Source: CAG-877 sp045627525 (GTDB taxonomy: Bacteria > Bacillota_I > Bacilli_A > RF39 > UBA660). From it: 64,000 bases of DNA. The notes beneath the pieces were generated by a model. That model was given only the letters and a program-made list of their open reading frames with translations. It ran no database searches and was not told the origin of the DNA. Positions 41,699 to 51,075 of the stretch are shown in pieces (position 1 is the stretch's first letter; every line of letters starts with the position of its first letter). Both the position numbers and the translations under genes were made by a program. Location of the stretch: NCBI GenBank assembly GCA_045627525.1, contig JAZQNW010000002.1, forward strand, positions 1-64,000, read 5' to 3'.

Positions 41699-42638
41699 CT
41701 AAGCCCCTTTCAATTTTTGCTAAATCTTTCCAGTTAAGTGGGAAGCCCATTCTATCTAAAATTTTATCAATCTTGATCGTCTTTAGATTATAATTTAATG
41801 TCTCAATAACATTATCAATTTCTAATGTCATATTTTTAAATTCTTCAGGTGATAGCATCTGCTTTAAAATTATTATTAATGCAAACAAATCATGTTTTCC
41901 ATATTTATATCCATCTTCATCTTTTGGTATATTTAATAATTTATGATATATTGTATCATCGATATCTTTTTGAGTTCTATTTTCATATAATATATCTTCA
42001 TGTGCACATAAATTTCTATAATTTGCAAGGATTGGCAAATATATTATAAATTGGTCTGTTTCGATATTATATATATCACTCATATCTTTTTGATCTTCTG
42101 GTTTTAGTATTGATATCATTTCACTTATTATTCCAAATGATAAAACTTTAACAAGTATCCATAATGGTATATATCCATAATTTGATACATAATGTGATGT
42201 AGCACTATGCTGTGAACCATTAGAGTGAATTTGTCTTTTCATTTTTTTTAGTAGATCATTAACTTGTCTTTGACGTTCTGGAACTTGCGTAAAGTTTTTT
42301 GCTTTTAAATAATCTCTTTCTCGATAACCATATTTTTTTGATAGCTGATATGATGTTATTGATTTTAAGTTATTCTCAATTACTAATAAATATTTGAACA
42401 AGACATTTCTAAATGATCTATCAAACAAAAATAAACTATATAATTCTTCAAATGTTGTTCCCTTAATAAAAACTTTATCAGATGGTGATTTAAAGAATAA
42501 ATGTCTATATCCATTGATAAAAAAGTAATTTTCACGTAATAATACTTTTTTTGTATATTTTTCATCACTAATAATTAGACCTTTATGTTTAAATATCTCT
42601 ATTTGTTCATCTAAGTTTTTAAACTGTTTATCTACCAT
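41685..42638 (-). CDS. Abi_2 (AbiD/AbiF) family protein with HEPN-type motif
   Basis: 317 aa, RBS AGGTGAG. The start KNLDEQIEIFKHKGLII and YFFINGYRHLFF are the Abi_2 hallmark. A helical body follows, then NYRNLCAHEDILYENR, the R-N-x3-H motif of HEPN ribonucleases. Abi_2 proteins protect lactic bacteria against phages by abortive infection, probably by RNA cleavage. Here it is coupled to htrA and there are no other defence genes nearby. It may therefore have a housekeeping or stress role. Confidence 0.88.
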   Translation of the reverse strand: MVDKQFKNLDEQIEIFKHKGLIISDEKYTKKVLLRENYFFINGYRHLFFKSPSDKVFIKGTTFEELYSLFLFDRSFRNVLFKYLLVIENNLKSITSYQLSKKYGYRERDYLKAKNFTQVPERQRQVNDLLKKMKRQIHSNGSQHSATSHYVSNYGYIPLWILVKVLSFGIISEMISILKPEDQKDMSDIYNIETDQFIIYLPILANYRNLCAHEDILYENRTQKDIDDTIYHKLLNIPKDEDGYKYGKHDLFALIIILKQMLSPEEFKNMTLEIDNVIETLNYNLKTIKIDKILDRMGFPLNWKDLAKIERGLDDEQ

Positions 42639-42758
42639 ACTCTCACCTATTATAAATTATAACATATTATTTAGTTTTAAAGTAGGAAAAATTAGAAAAT
42701 ATATGATATAATTTATGTTGCTTGGACATATATATTTTATGTAAATGGAGGGGGTAAT

Positions 42759-43730
42759 ATGCCAGCAACAATTGTACATGCATACTTTGCTGAAGATGAA
42801 TATGATATTTTACCTAAAATTATAAAGGAAAGGTTGAATATTTCTAGATGCAGGATGTTTAGTCAAAGTATGGATGCTTTAAAATTTTATAATCTATTTA
42901 GTATTTTACCTGGTAAAAAAATTAGAGAATTTGATAAATATTTTCATAGACATGATAGTCAAAAATTCTTTATTAATCTAATAAATTATATCAAAAACAA
43001 TAATTATATTAATGATCCCGATACCTGTTCATTTTTAGTTGGCATGATATGTCATTATGTACTTGATTCTACTATTCATCCTTATGTTTTCTATAAAACA
43101 GGTGTTTTCAATAAGAAAAATATTAATTCATATAAATATAATAATGCACATGCTTTTATGGAAGCATTTTTAGATTGTGACATGATTAAAAGAAGAGAAA
43201 ACATTAATCCATACAAATTTAAATTAGGTAAATTTTGCTTTGATAATAGAAGATTTTCTAACAAATTAAATAACACTATTAATTGCGTTTTTAATGAAAC
43301 TTTTAATATAAATAATATGGATAAAAAATACTATAAATCATTGAAACAAATGAAAAGAGATTTAATTATTTTTAGAAGAGATCGTTATGGAATAAAAAAA
43401 TTTTTTTATAAGTTAGCAGATACATTTACTTCTAAAAGATGTTTTAGGTTTGAAGCTATAAGTTATCATTGTTCTTTAGAGGATAATCATAATTATCTAA
43501 ATGAAAATCATAATTTATGGAGAAACCCTACTACTTATGATTTAACAAGTACTGAAAGTTTCTTAGACTTATATTTAAAATCGTTAAAAGTAGCTAAAGT
43601 TCTTATTTGTGCTTCTTTTGATTATATTAGTGGTAAAGATATTGATTTAGAAAAAATATTTGTTAATAATAGTTATATTACAGGTATTAATTGTGATAGT
43701 GATAAAAAACTTAAATATTTTGAATTTTAA
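42759..43730 (+). CDS. zinc-dependent phospholipase C family protein
   Basis: 323 aa, RBS GGAGGGGG. Starts MPATIVHAYFAEDEYDIL and contains CSFLVGMICHYVLDSTIHPYVFY and AHAFMEAFLDCDMI, the His/Asp zinc-ligand pattern of the Zn_dep_PLPC family (PF00882). It lacks a signal peptide, as do the many intracellular or non-classical members of this family in clostridia and Bacilli. The enzymatic activity of this branch is not shown. A TATAAT is at 42707-42712. Confidence 0.85.
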   Translation: MPATIVHAYFAEDEYDILPKIIKERLNISRCRMFSQSMDALKFYNLFSILPGKKIREFDKYFHRHDSQKFFINLINYIKNNNYINDPDTCSFLVGMICHYVLDSTIHPYVFYKTGVFNKKNINSYKYNNAHAFMEAFLDCDMIKRRENINPYKFKLGKFCFDNRRFSNKLNNTINCVFNETFNINNMDKKYYKSLKQMKRDLIIFRRDRYGIKKFFYKLADTFTSKRCFRFEAISYHCSLEDNHNYLNENHNLWRNPTTYDLTSTESFLDLYLKSLKVAKVLICASFDYISGKDIDLEKIFVNNSYITGINCDSDKKLKYFEF

Positions 43731-43782
43731 GTTTTTTTGTATAATTTTTTTTATAATTATCATACTAATTCTAGGTGATAAT

Positions 43783-44853
43783 ATGTTTTATAAATATGAA
43801 GTTCGTAATAATGGTAATGAGGATATATTATATTTATTTTTGACAATGAATTATGAATTTTCTAAGGAATTAGGTGCTAATTCTAGTGATAAGGAATTAA
43901 CAAGAAGAACTAAAAATTTTATTAAAAATAATAATATTAATTTTAATGGTAATAGGATTTATTTAGTGATAGATGGAATCGTTGTTAAAAGTTTAGATAT
44001 TGCATCTAAAAAAATGGATGTTGAAATATTAAAAGAAGAATTATACTATTCTAATGATCATTATATGGTAAATCTTAAATTAGAAAATTCTTCATTTATT
44101 GAAATTAGTTTAAACGATTATTTATTAGGAACTTTAGCAGCTGTATATGATAATAATATTGAATTAGAGACCTTAAAGGCTATTTGTGTATTATTTAGAA
44201 CATACGCTTATAAACAAATGAGTGAAAAAAAGTATATAGATTCTAATAACTCTTTTATTAATTATAGACCTATATCTTATTATAAATTGTCCTGGATAAA
44301 TAATTTTAGTGAAGTTTTTAATAAAATTAGTTTAGCAATTTCTAGTACTGATTGTATATTTGTTTCATATAATCAACATTATATTTTACCATTTATTCAC
44401 TATTCTAATCATGGCAAAACACTATATAATGATAATTATAAATATTTGTCTAGTGTTAATAGTTTATGGGATTTAGCGGCTCCTAATTATATTAATATTA
44501 AAGATTTTTCTTTTTTAGAACTTTCAAAATTATTAAAAACTAATGTTAATGAAAAAAGTATTTTTAAGGTAATAGATGTTGATAATAATGGTCTTATTAA
44601 TAAAATTCAGATAGATAATTCTTATTTTATTGGTGATGATTTAATTAAAATTCTTGATTTAAAATCAAAAGCAATTAGTATTATTATAAATAGTAATTAT
44701 GTTAGATTTATTAGTAAAGGATATGGACATTTTCTAGGATTAAGTATTTATGGTTCTAATGAAATTGCTAAGAATGGTTGTGATTATACTAATATAATTA
44801 AGTATTATTTTCCAAAAGTTAAACTAAATAAATATATAAAAGAACTTTCCTAA
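43783..44853 (+). CDS. SpoIID/LytB-domain protein, catalytic Glu apparently missing
   Basis: 356 aa from the ATG at 43783 with AGGTGAT before it; the frame is open upstream into the previous gene but without a site. Contains the SpoIID pattern LGTLAAVYDNNIELETLKAI then FRTYAY, and the C-terminal FISKGYGHFLGLSIYGSNEIA (usually GxGHGxGMSQYGA) and IIKYYFP. SpoIID is a lytic transglycosylase in sporulation, with a catalytic Glu in the 'AAEMP' segment. Here that place reads AAVYDN. No signal peptide is apparent. Either function has changed or the protein is a degenerate relic. Confidence 0.75.
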   Translation: MFYKYEVRNNGNEDILYLFLTMNYEFSKELGANSSDKELTRRTKNFIKNNNINFNGNRIYLVIDGIVVKSLDIASKKMDVEILKEELYYSNDHYMVNLKLENSSFIEISLNDYLLGTLAAVYDNNIELETLKAICVLFRTYAYKQMSEKKYIDSNNSFINYRPISYYKLSWINNFSEVFNKISLAISSTDCIFVSYNQHYILPFIHYSNHGKTLYNDNYKYLSSVNSLWDLAAPNYINIKDFSFLELSKLLKTNVNEKSIFKVIDVDNNGLINKIQIDNSYFIGDDLIKILDLKSKAISIIINSNYVRFISKGYGHFLGLSIYGSNEIAKNGCDYTNIIKYYFPKVKLNKYIKELS

Positions 44854-44870
44854 GAAAGTTCTATTTTTTT
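44841..44870. terminator. terminator between SpoIID-like gene and T7SS operon
   Basis: AGAACTTTC-CTAA-GAAAGTTCT followed by ATTTTTTT; contains the stop of the plus gene and serves it; the minus-strand operon ends here as well. Confidence 0.75.
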
Positions 44871-45070
44871 GAATTTATTAATTCTTGTAATGCCTTATCG
44901 GCATCTTGATTTAGCTCAACACTATTATCTAAATATTTAGTATATGTGTCTACAACAGATACAAAGTCTTCTAAATCTGTTGATCCTTTTCCAATTATAA
45001 CTGTTCTGATATCTTCACAACATTTTTTTAAGCTATTTGATATTTGTAGTATTTCTTCAAAACTATTCAT
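44861..45070 (-). CDS. small helical protein, last gene of the EssC operon (69 aa)
   Basis: ATG overlaps the previous gene by 8 nt; GGAGG is about 15 nt upstream. All-helical heptad-like sequence (FEEILQISNSLKKCCEDI, FVSVVDTYTKYLDNSVE, ADKALQELINSKK). The size and helix-turn-helix shape recall WXG100/Esx-like proteins, but it is shorter and has no WxG motif. Possibly a T7SS partner or adaptor. No family recognised. Confidence 0.65.
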   Translation of the reverse strand: MNSFEEILQISNSLKKCCEDIRTVIIGKGSTDLEDFVSVVDTYTKYLDNSVELNQDADKALQELINSKK

Positions 45071-45263
45071 TTCCTAATTCCTCCATTTTAATAGGGGCCT
45101 TATTCTTATCAAATAATTTTGCATTTTCAATTACTATTTGTTTATAGTTTTCTATGTTTTCTATATAAGTCAATTCATCTTGATCTATATTTTTTAATTT
45201 CATTTTTTCAACTATATCAAATATTTTATTAACTGCATTAACATATTGATCATATTCTGACAT
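45063..45263 (-). CDS. small helical protein of the EssC operon (66 aa)
   Basis: RBS AGGAGG, ATG at 45263, 8 nt downstream of the EsaB-like gene. Two predicted helices (QYVNAVNKIFDIVEKMKL and DELTYIENIENYKQIVIENAKLF). Acidic, no TM, no WxG. It may be a secretion partner or chaperone in the type VIIb system by position. No family recognised. Confidence 0.65.
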   Translation of the reverse strand: MSEYDQYVNAVNKIFDIVEKMKLKNIDQDELTYIENIENYKQIVIENAKLFDKNKAPIKMEELGNE

Positions 45264-45271
45264 ATTTCCTC

Positions 45272-45529
45272 CTATACTAAGATAACCTTTGAGCCATTTT
45301 TTAAATCTGTATCTCTAACGTTCTTGTTGACATCATATAATTCTCCTGTTTCTTTACTATAGAAGTTAGTTTCCGGAATAATTATATAACCATTTTCTGT
45401 TATTTCTATTAGAGACTCTTCTATTAATTTTTTTACTGTTCCAACTTTTTTATTTATTGGAATATATAAATCATATTTTTTTTCTATTAGAGGTACATAT
45501 AATGTAATTAATATTTTATTTCTATTCAT
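45272..45529 (-). CDS. EsaB/YukD-like ubiquitin-fold protein
   Basis: 85 aa, RBS GGAGG. Pattern ILITLYVPLIEKKYDLYIP, VGTVKKLIEESL, and a C-terminal DLKNGSKVILV fit the beta-grasp fold of YukD/EsaB, the cytoplasmic ubiquitin-like subunit of type VIIb systems. It lies 8 nt after essC. The start of the next gene is close behind. Confidence 0.8.
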   Translation of the reverse strand: MNRNKILITLYVPLIEKKYDLYIPINKKVGTVKKLIEESLIEITENGYIIIPETNFYSKETGELYDVNKNVRDTDLKNGSKVILV

Positions 45530-45537
45530 GTTGCCTC

Positions 45538-48500
45538 CTATTCTGATAAGAACTTAGTCATAGTTGCTTTACCTTTTTCTATTACATAACCAAAATCTTG
45601 TTCAACTTCTGCTCTTAAAGTTCTTGAATTAGTTGTAACCTTTAAGGTAAATTGATTTCCTATACCATTTCCTATCCAAATTCCTTCTGATAAATCTGTA
45701 TTATTTTTATACCAATCTTCATAATTGATATTTTTAATATTATCAATTGTATCAATAAATATAAACTTTATACTTCCTAATTTAATAGCTTCTTGAATAT
45801 TTGTTGTGAATTGTTGCTTATCACCTAACTTTGATAATAAATTATTTATACCTACTATAACGCAAAATACTGGATTATTATTTTTATCATTTTGTTTTGT
45901 ATATATAGTATTTATTAATTCCTTCATTCCTGTTGTACATTCACCAGTATCATATACCATTGTATTAGGAACTGATTCTGATAATAGATTGATACTATCC
46001 ATTACTATAAACTTACTATTTGGAATATTTGCTGTAACTTTTGATAGTGAAGTTATAAATTTAGATGATGTTGTTATATCTTCGCCAGTTATATTATATA
46101 TTCCATTTTTAAGATTAATTGTTGCTATTGAAAGAGAATCTTTCTTTATACCAACAGGTATAGATCCTAATCCTTTTAATGCTGGTAAAACATCATTTTC
46201 AGTTACTATAGCAGGTAAAACTGGAATATTAGCAGCCTTATATTCACAAATATTATTTAATTTATTACAGATTACTTTTATATAATCTGCCATCTTTTCT
46301 TCTCTATATGGATAAGCTGTTTGAAATTCATAAATGGAGTCTAAACTTATTAAACCTCGACCAAAATTTTTAGATGGTTCTTTTTTATGAAGTCCATTTA
46401 TAACACTACCATAATCTGATGGATCATTAAATTGTAGTACTAAATTTTGACTAAAGTTCTGACGTAATCTATATCTAATTGTATTAGGACCATTAGTACT
46501 TAAAATAAATACTACACCATATTTTAGACAATCTCTTGTTATTTGTCCTAATAAGTCTTCGTAGTCTGGATAAATATCAAAGAATCCTTCAACATTATTA
46601 ATTATAATAACTATCATTGGAATTTGTTTTCCACCATGATTAATGTAAAATTCATATGATCCATTGTAATCTATAAATAATTTTTTACGTTCTTCGATAA
46701 CTTGATTTATCATTTTAAATAGATTTTCTATTTTTTCATTATCGACTGATAATAATACTTCTCCAACATGAGGGGCATTTTTGAACATAGTTAAAGTTTC
46801 AGCACCACAATCAATAACATAGAAATTTACTTCTTTAGAATCATGTGTTGTCATAGTTGAATAAATTATTGTTGATAACATTATTTCTTTACCACTACCA
46901 GCTGAACCAAATACTATAGTATTTCCTCCTGATGATAAAGGTAATGTTAATATATTTTGAAGTTGATTATCTGGGTCATCATATTCTCCAATTATTGGAT
47001 TAATTTCATTTTTCTTTGACTTATAACCATATTTATTTTTTAAATCTTCAGCATAAATAACATTTGGAATTCTATCTAGCCATAGTTGATTAATATAAAC
47101 ATTTTCTTTCTTTGCTTCATCAACTAGGTATTTAACAATGTTTGTTATTTCTTCACCTTTTGATGTTACTTGAACTTCATTTTGTTTATTATCTAAGTTT
47201 TTGATTATATTACCAGTATCATCAATAAAGCTTATTGTTTGATCAACTTTTTTCTTTCTCTTTTCAGTTGGATAATATTGTGCTCCTGCCCATGCTGCTT
47301 GTCCTTGGGCAAATAATTCATTATATCCTACTTGTAAATAGAAACGACCTACATTCTTTAATGATGCTGCATCTGGACATTTTATCATATCCATACTGTC
47401 TGCTTTATCTTGAACTTTTAAACAAACTCTAAATTTTGAGTTTGACCAAATTTGATCGTTAACTACACCTGCAGGTTTTTGGGTTGCAAGGATTAAGTGA
47501 ACACCAAGTGAACGACCAATACGAGCTGTAGATATTAGCTGTTCCATAAATTCTGGGCGTTGATCTTTTAACTCTGCAAATTCATCAGATATGATAAACA
47601 AATGTGAAATAGGTTGATCTACTAGTCCTTTTCTATATAGGCTCTGATATTTGTAAATATCAATAGTACTCTCATCTAATTTGTCTCTAGCTTCATTGAA
47701 CATTCTTTGACGCTTTCTAAGCTCACTTTGAATTGATGCTAAAGATCTGTTCATTTCAACTGTATCTAAGTTAGTTATAGTACCAGCTAAATGTGGTAAT
47801 TTCATTCCTGTTTCTTTATTTTGAAAAACTCCGGCTAATCCTCCACCTTTATAGTCTATTAGGACAAATGACACTTCATAAGGATGATAGTTTAGAGCCA
47901 TTGATAATATATAAGTTATTATAAACTCTGATTTACCAGAACCAGTCATACCAGCTATTAATCCATGTGGACCATGTGCTTTTTCATGTAAATCCAATTT
48001 AAATAATTCACGTGATTTATCAACACCTATTGGTGTTTGTAGTGATTTTGTTGGATCATTTGTCTTCCATCTATTTGTGATGTTTAATTGTTCAATCATA
48101 CCGACGTTATACATTTCTAGGAAAGTTAAACTATCTGGTAATGTTTGATTTTCTTTAGCAAGATCTATTGGAATATTAGCTAAAATTTTACAGCAACTAT
48201 AGATGTTTAAATCATTGTCATAATCAGCAACAAATTCTTTTTGTTTGTTTGAAACTAATTCATTTTCAAAAACTCCTGATTTTTTATCACCTATACTAAT
48301 GAATGTTTTACATTCATTTGGTAGGTTAATTAATCTTGGACTTATTGCTATTAAACTAAAACCAACATTTACTTTTAGTTCTGTTACATCTTTTACAATT
48401 TCTACATCTCTTACTAATTTATAATCATCAGTAATAATCATATAATATGGTTTATAATGATGATAGTCATCACTATTTAGTTCCATTCCACTACCAGTTT

Positions 48501-50103
48501 CTTTGTATTTTCTAGATTGTAATTCTTGTTCTAAAACTAATGATATTTCTTTTGCTTCATCTAAATTTGTTGCAAAATAACGATGGGCTTTATCATTACT
48601 CCAGCAATGTGGAACAACTTTTAAATAGTCCCAATTAGAAGCGTTTTTATCATTTGTTAAAACTACGATTTTTAAATCTTCATAGCTATGGTAAGCTAAC
48701 ATTTGAAGTATTAATCCTTCAATAAATTTTTGCTTTATATTTGCTGTACCAATAATCGCTGTTATTCTATTTGTTACAAAAGATAATGATATAGGAACGT
48801 TTTCTAGTGTTCTAGATTCTGCTCCCAATTTATAAACATCGCTCAATAAATTATCAGTCTCTAATGAAAAATGTTCTTCTGGAAAATTTATTGTTCCAGC
48901 TAATTCAGTAGTTCCAATTCCTAATCTTAAATCTAAAAAATCCTGTTGATCTACTTCTCGTTCCCATAAATTTCTCTTTTTATTAATAATAATGTCCTTA
49001 GTTTCGGAAAGTGGTAGATAGTTATCAATTAGTATTTGTCTTTGCTTATTCATTTCAGATTGAATTTCTTGACGTTTATTAGTTACGTATTCTGTATATT
49101 TTTCTTGGCGAAGTTTTTCCTGTTTCTTATTTTGTTTCTTCTGATAAGCCTTTGTTAATAGTGGCCATAGTAACATTGTAGATAACATAGTACCAGACAT
49201 TATTAATGTTGGTAAAACCATTTTTAAGTCTTTTGAACCATCTAATAATCCTTGTACTGCGGTAAAACCTGTAGATGCAGACATGGTTGCCATTGTTAAC
49301 ATAGGTCCAATTGTATAAATAAGTGGGGTTTTATCTTCTGCCGGTTTTCCTGGTGGAGTATCGATTGTCATATTAACGGGTTCAATCATTGTTTTAAATC
49401 TAGGAGCTCGATAAAAATAATCATCTTCTTTATAAAATTCTATACCTTCCTCATCATTATTATCCATTTCAGTTTGTTTTTGAATAATAGGATGTTCTAC
49501 TTCAAAAGTATTAGAATTGAAGCTAATTAAATTACCAACGCTATTAACTATTATACCGTCTTTCATAAGAATGATTTCTAATCCCATTATAAATATATGA
49601 TCCCCATATTCTAATGTCTTACTGCTTACTGCTTCGTTATTAGCATATGTTCCATATTTACTATTTAAATCTTGTATTACCCATTGGCCTTTATTATAAA
49701 TTAATCTAGCGTGTTGTTTTGAAACTAATGGGTAATTATAATATATATCAGATTGAGGATTATTCCCGATTGTTATTTCACCTTCTCTTTTTAAATGAAG
49801 GCGGTTTATTTTTTCATCTATAGAAGGTGAACAATATAAAATTACATATTCATTATCTGTATTTATTTTTAAGAAAAACATACTGTTTTCGCTTAAATAT
49901 GCTGATTCTACTTCTCCATTTGCTACTACTATTTTGGTTTCAAAATCACTTTTTATTTTCCATTGGCCATTATCTTCACCAACATTTATTAAATTTCTTG
50001 TATTACCGAGATAATCATTATCGGTTATCCAGTAATTTCCGGCTATTGTAGTAGGTAGTGTGAAGTTATATATCTTGTTACGTTTAATAAGTCTTACTAT
50101 CAC
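45538..50103 (-). CDS. essC: EssC-type type VIIb secretion ATPase (FtsK/SpoIIIE family with FHA)
   Basis: 1521 aa from the GTG at 50103; the GTG at 50112 lies inside the RBS GAGGGGTGAT. The N-terminal forkhead-associated domain has TIGNNPQSDIYYNYPLVSKQ and LNSKYGTYANN. Two TM helices follow (about 270-325). The first ATPase domain has Walker A GMTGSGKSEF and Walker B VLIDYKGGG. A second has GSAGSGKEIM. The third, near the C-terminus, lacks a Walker A (YNITGEDITTSSKF). EssC is the motor and specificity subunit that pulls WXG100/LXG substrates through the membrane. essA, essB, esaA and esxA are not in the window. Confidence 0.95.
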   Translation of the reverse strand: MIVRLIKRNKIYNFTLPTTIAGNYWITDNDYLGNTRNLINVGEDNGQWKIKSDFETKIVVANGEVESAYLSENSMFFLKINTDNEYVILYCSPSIDEKINRLHLKREGEITIGNNPQSDIYYNYPLVSKQHARLIYNKGQWVIQDLNSKYGTYANNEAVSSKTLEYGDHIFIMGLEIILMKDGIIVNSVGNLISFNSNTFEVEHPIIQKQTEMDNNDEEGIEFYKEDDYFYRAPRFKTMIEPVNMTIDTPPGKPAEDKTPLIYTIGPMLTMATMSASTGFTAVQGLLDGSKDLKMVLPTLIMSGTMLSTMLLWPLLTKAYQKKQNKKQEKLRQEKYTEYVTNKRQEIQSEMNKQRQILIDNYLPLSETKDIIINKKRNLWEREVDQQDFLDLRLGIGTTELAGTINFPEEHFSLETDNLLSDVYKLGAESRTLENVPISLSFVTNRITAIIGTANIKQKFIEGLILQMLAYHSYEDLKIVVLTNDKNASNWDYLKVVPHCWSNDKAHRYFATNLDEAKEISLVLEQELQSRKYKETGSGMELNSDDYHHYKPYYMIITDDYKLVRDVEIVKDVTELKVNVGFSLIAISPRLINLPNECKTFISIGDKKSGVFENELVSNKQKEFVADYDNDLNIYSCCKILANIPIDLAKENQTLPDSLTFLEMYNVGMIEQLNITNRWKTNDPTKSLQTPIGVDKSRELFKLDLHEKAHGPHGLIAGMTGSGKSEFIITYILSMALNYHPYEVSFVLIDYKGGGLAGVFQNKETGMKLPHLAGTITNLDTVEMNRSLASIQSELRKRQRMFNEARDKLDESTIDIYKYQSLYRKGLVDQPISHLFIISDEFAELKDQRPEFMEQLISTARIGRSLGVHLILATQKPAGVVNDQIWSNSKFRVCLKVQDKADSMDMIKCPDAASLKNVGRFYLQVGYNELFAQGQAAWAGAQYYPTEKRKKKVDQTISFIDDTGNIIKNLDNKQNEVQVTSKGEEITNIVKYLVDEAKKENVYINQLWLDRIPNVIYAEDLKNKYGYKSKKNEINPIIGEYDDPDNQLQNILTLPLSSGGNTIVFGSAGSGKEIMLSTIIYSTMTTHDSKEVNFYVIDCGAETLTMFKNAPHVGEVLLSVDNEKIENLFKMINQVIEERKKLFIDYNGSYEFYINHGGKQIPMIVIIINNVEGFFDIYPDYEDLLGQITRDCLKYGVVFILSTNGPNTIRYRLRQNFSQNLVLQFNDPSDYGSVINGLHKKEPSKNFGRGLISLDSIYEFQTAYPYREEKMADYIKVICNKLNNICEYKAANIPVLPAIVTENDVLPALKGLGSIPVGIKKDSLSIATINLKNGIYNITGEDITTSSKFITSLSKVTANIPNSKFIVMDSINLLSESVPNTMVYDTGECTTGMKELINTIYTKQNDKNNNPVFCVIVGINNLLSKLGDKQQFTTNIQEAIKLGSIKFIFIDTIDNIKNINYEDWYKNNTDLSEGIWIGNGIGNQFTLKVTTNSRTLRAEVEQDFGYVIEKGKATMTKFLSE

Positions 50104-50256
50104 TAGAATCACCCCTCAGTATTCTACTCTAAGTTAATTATATCATTTTTTTCAATAGATAGTAAAGGTATTTTATAGCATTATTATACTATTTTTTTCT
50201 TCGGCTTTTGCCTATACAAAATGTATATTTTTACATATTTTATATTGGTGAATATT

Positions 50257-51048
50257 ATGTTAAAAATGTATGGTAGTCTATCCCCTATTGTCCAAGCACT
50301 AATTGCCTCTTTATTTACTTGGAGTATAACTTCTCTTGGTTCAGCAATTGTATTTTTTTTCAAAGAAGTGAAAAAAAATGTAATGGATGCTTTATTAGGT
50401 TTTAGTGCTGGTGTTATGTTATCTGCTTCTTTTTGGTCATTACTTAATCCAGCAATAACTATGTCAGTGGAACTTAAACTTATTCCTTGGCTGGTATTAA
50501 CAATTGGCGTTTTAGGTGGAGGTATTCTTTTATTTTTAGGTGATAAAATATATAATTCTTTTGAAATTAATGTGGAAAAAAGTGATAGATACAAACGTTG
50601 CATCATGTTAATATTTTCAATAACTTTGCACAATATTCCAGAGGGATTAGTAATCGGAGTTGCATTTGGTTCTTTAGCTTATGGTATAGAAGGTGCTACC
50701 CTAGTTAGCGCTATTACATTAGCTATTGGAATTGGTCTACAAAATTTTCCAGAAGGAAGTGCTATTAGTTTACCACTAAGAAGAGAAGGTTTTAGTAGAA
50801 AAAAGGCTTTTTTCTTAGGACAAATTAGTGGTATAGTTGAGCCTATTTCTGCAGTTATAGGAGCTTTATTAGTTTTAAAAGTTAAAGTATTACTTCCATA
50901 TCTATTATCATTTGCTGCTGGAGCAATGATTTATGTTGTTATTGAAGAATTAATACCTGAAAGTCAAAGTAATAAGAGAAAGGACTTAATGGCACTATTT
51001 TCTTTAATGGGATTTTTATTAATGATGATTTTGGATATTACATTATAA
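50257..51048 (+). CDS. ZIP family metal transporter
   Basis: 263 aa from the ATG at 50257 (GGTG 7 nt upstream). Eight hydrophobic helices, with the ZIP signatures LHNIPEGLVIGVAFG in TM4 and NFPEGSAISLPLRREG in TM5, whose His, Asn, Pro, Glu form the metal site. It takes up zinc or other divalent metals (iron, manganese). Similar to the ZupT/GufA branch. Monocistronic, terminator at once after. Confidence 0.92.
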   Translation: MLKMYGSLSPIVQALIASLFTWSITSLGSAIVFFFKEVKKNVMDALLGFSAGVMLSASFWSLLNPAITMSVELKLIPWLVLTIGVLGGGILLFLGDKIYNSFEINVEKSDRYKRCIMLIFSITLHNIPEGLVIGVAFGSLAYGIEGATLVSAITLAIGIGLQNFPEGSAISLPLRREGFSRKKAFFLGQISGIVEPISAVIGALLVLKVKVLLPYLLSFAAGAMIYVVIEELIPESQSNKRKDLMALFSLMGFLLMMILDITL

Positions 51049-51075
51049 AAAGAGTGATTTGCACTCTTTTTATTT
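51047..51075. terminator. bidirectional terminator between ZIP and endolysin genes
   Basis: AAAAAGAGTG-ATTTG-CACTCTTTTT; T runs on both strands. Confidence 0.85.

Noticed and set aside
50184..50633. Minus-strand frame opposite the ZIP gene
   Set aside because: Overlaps the ZIP coding region, which has clear family motifs and its own RBS; the antisense frame has none.
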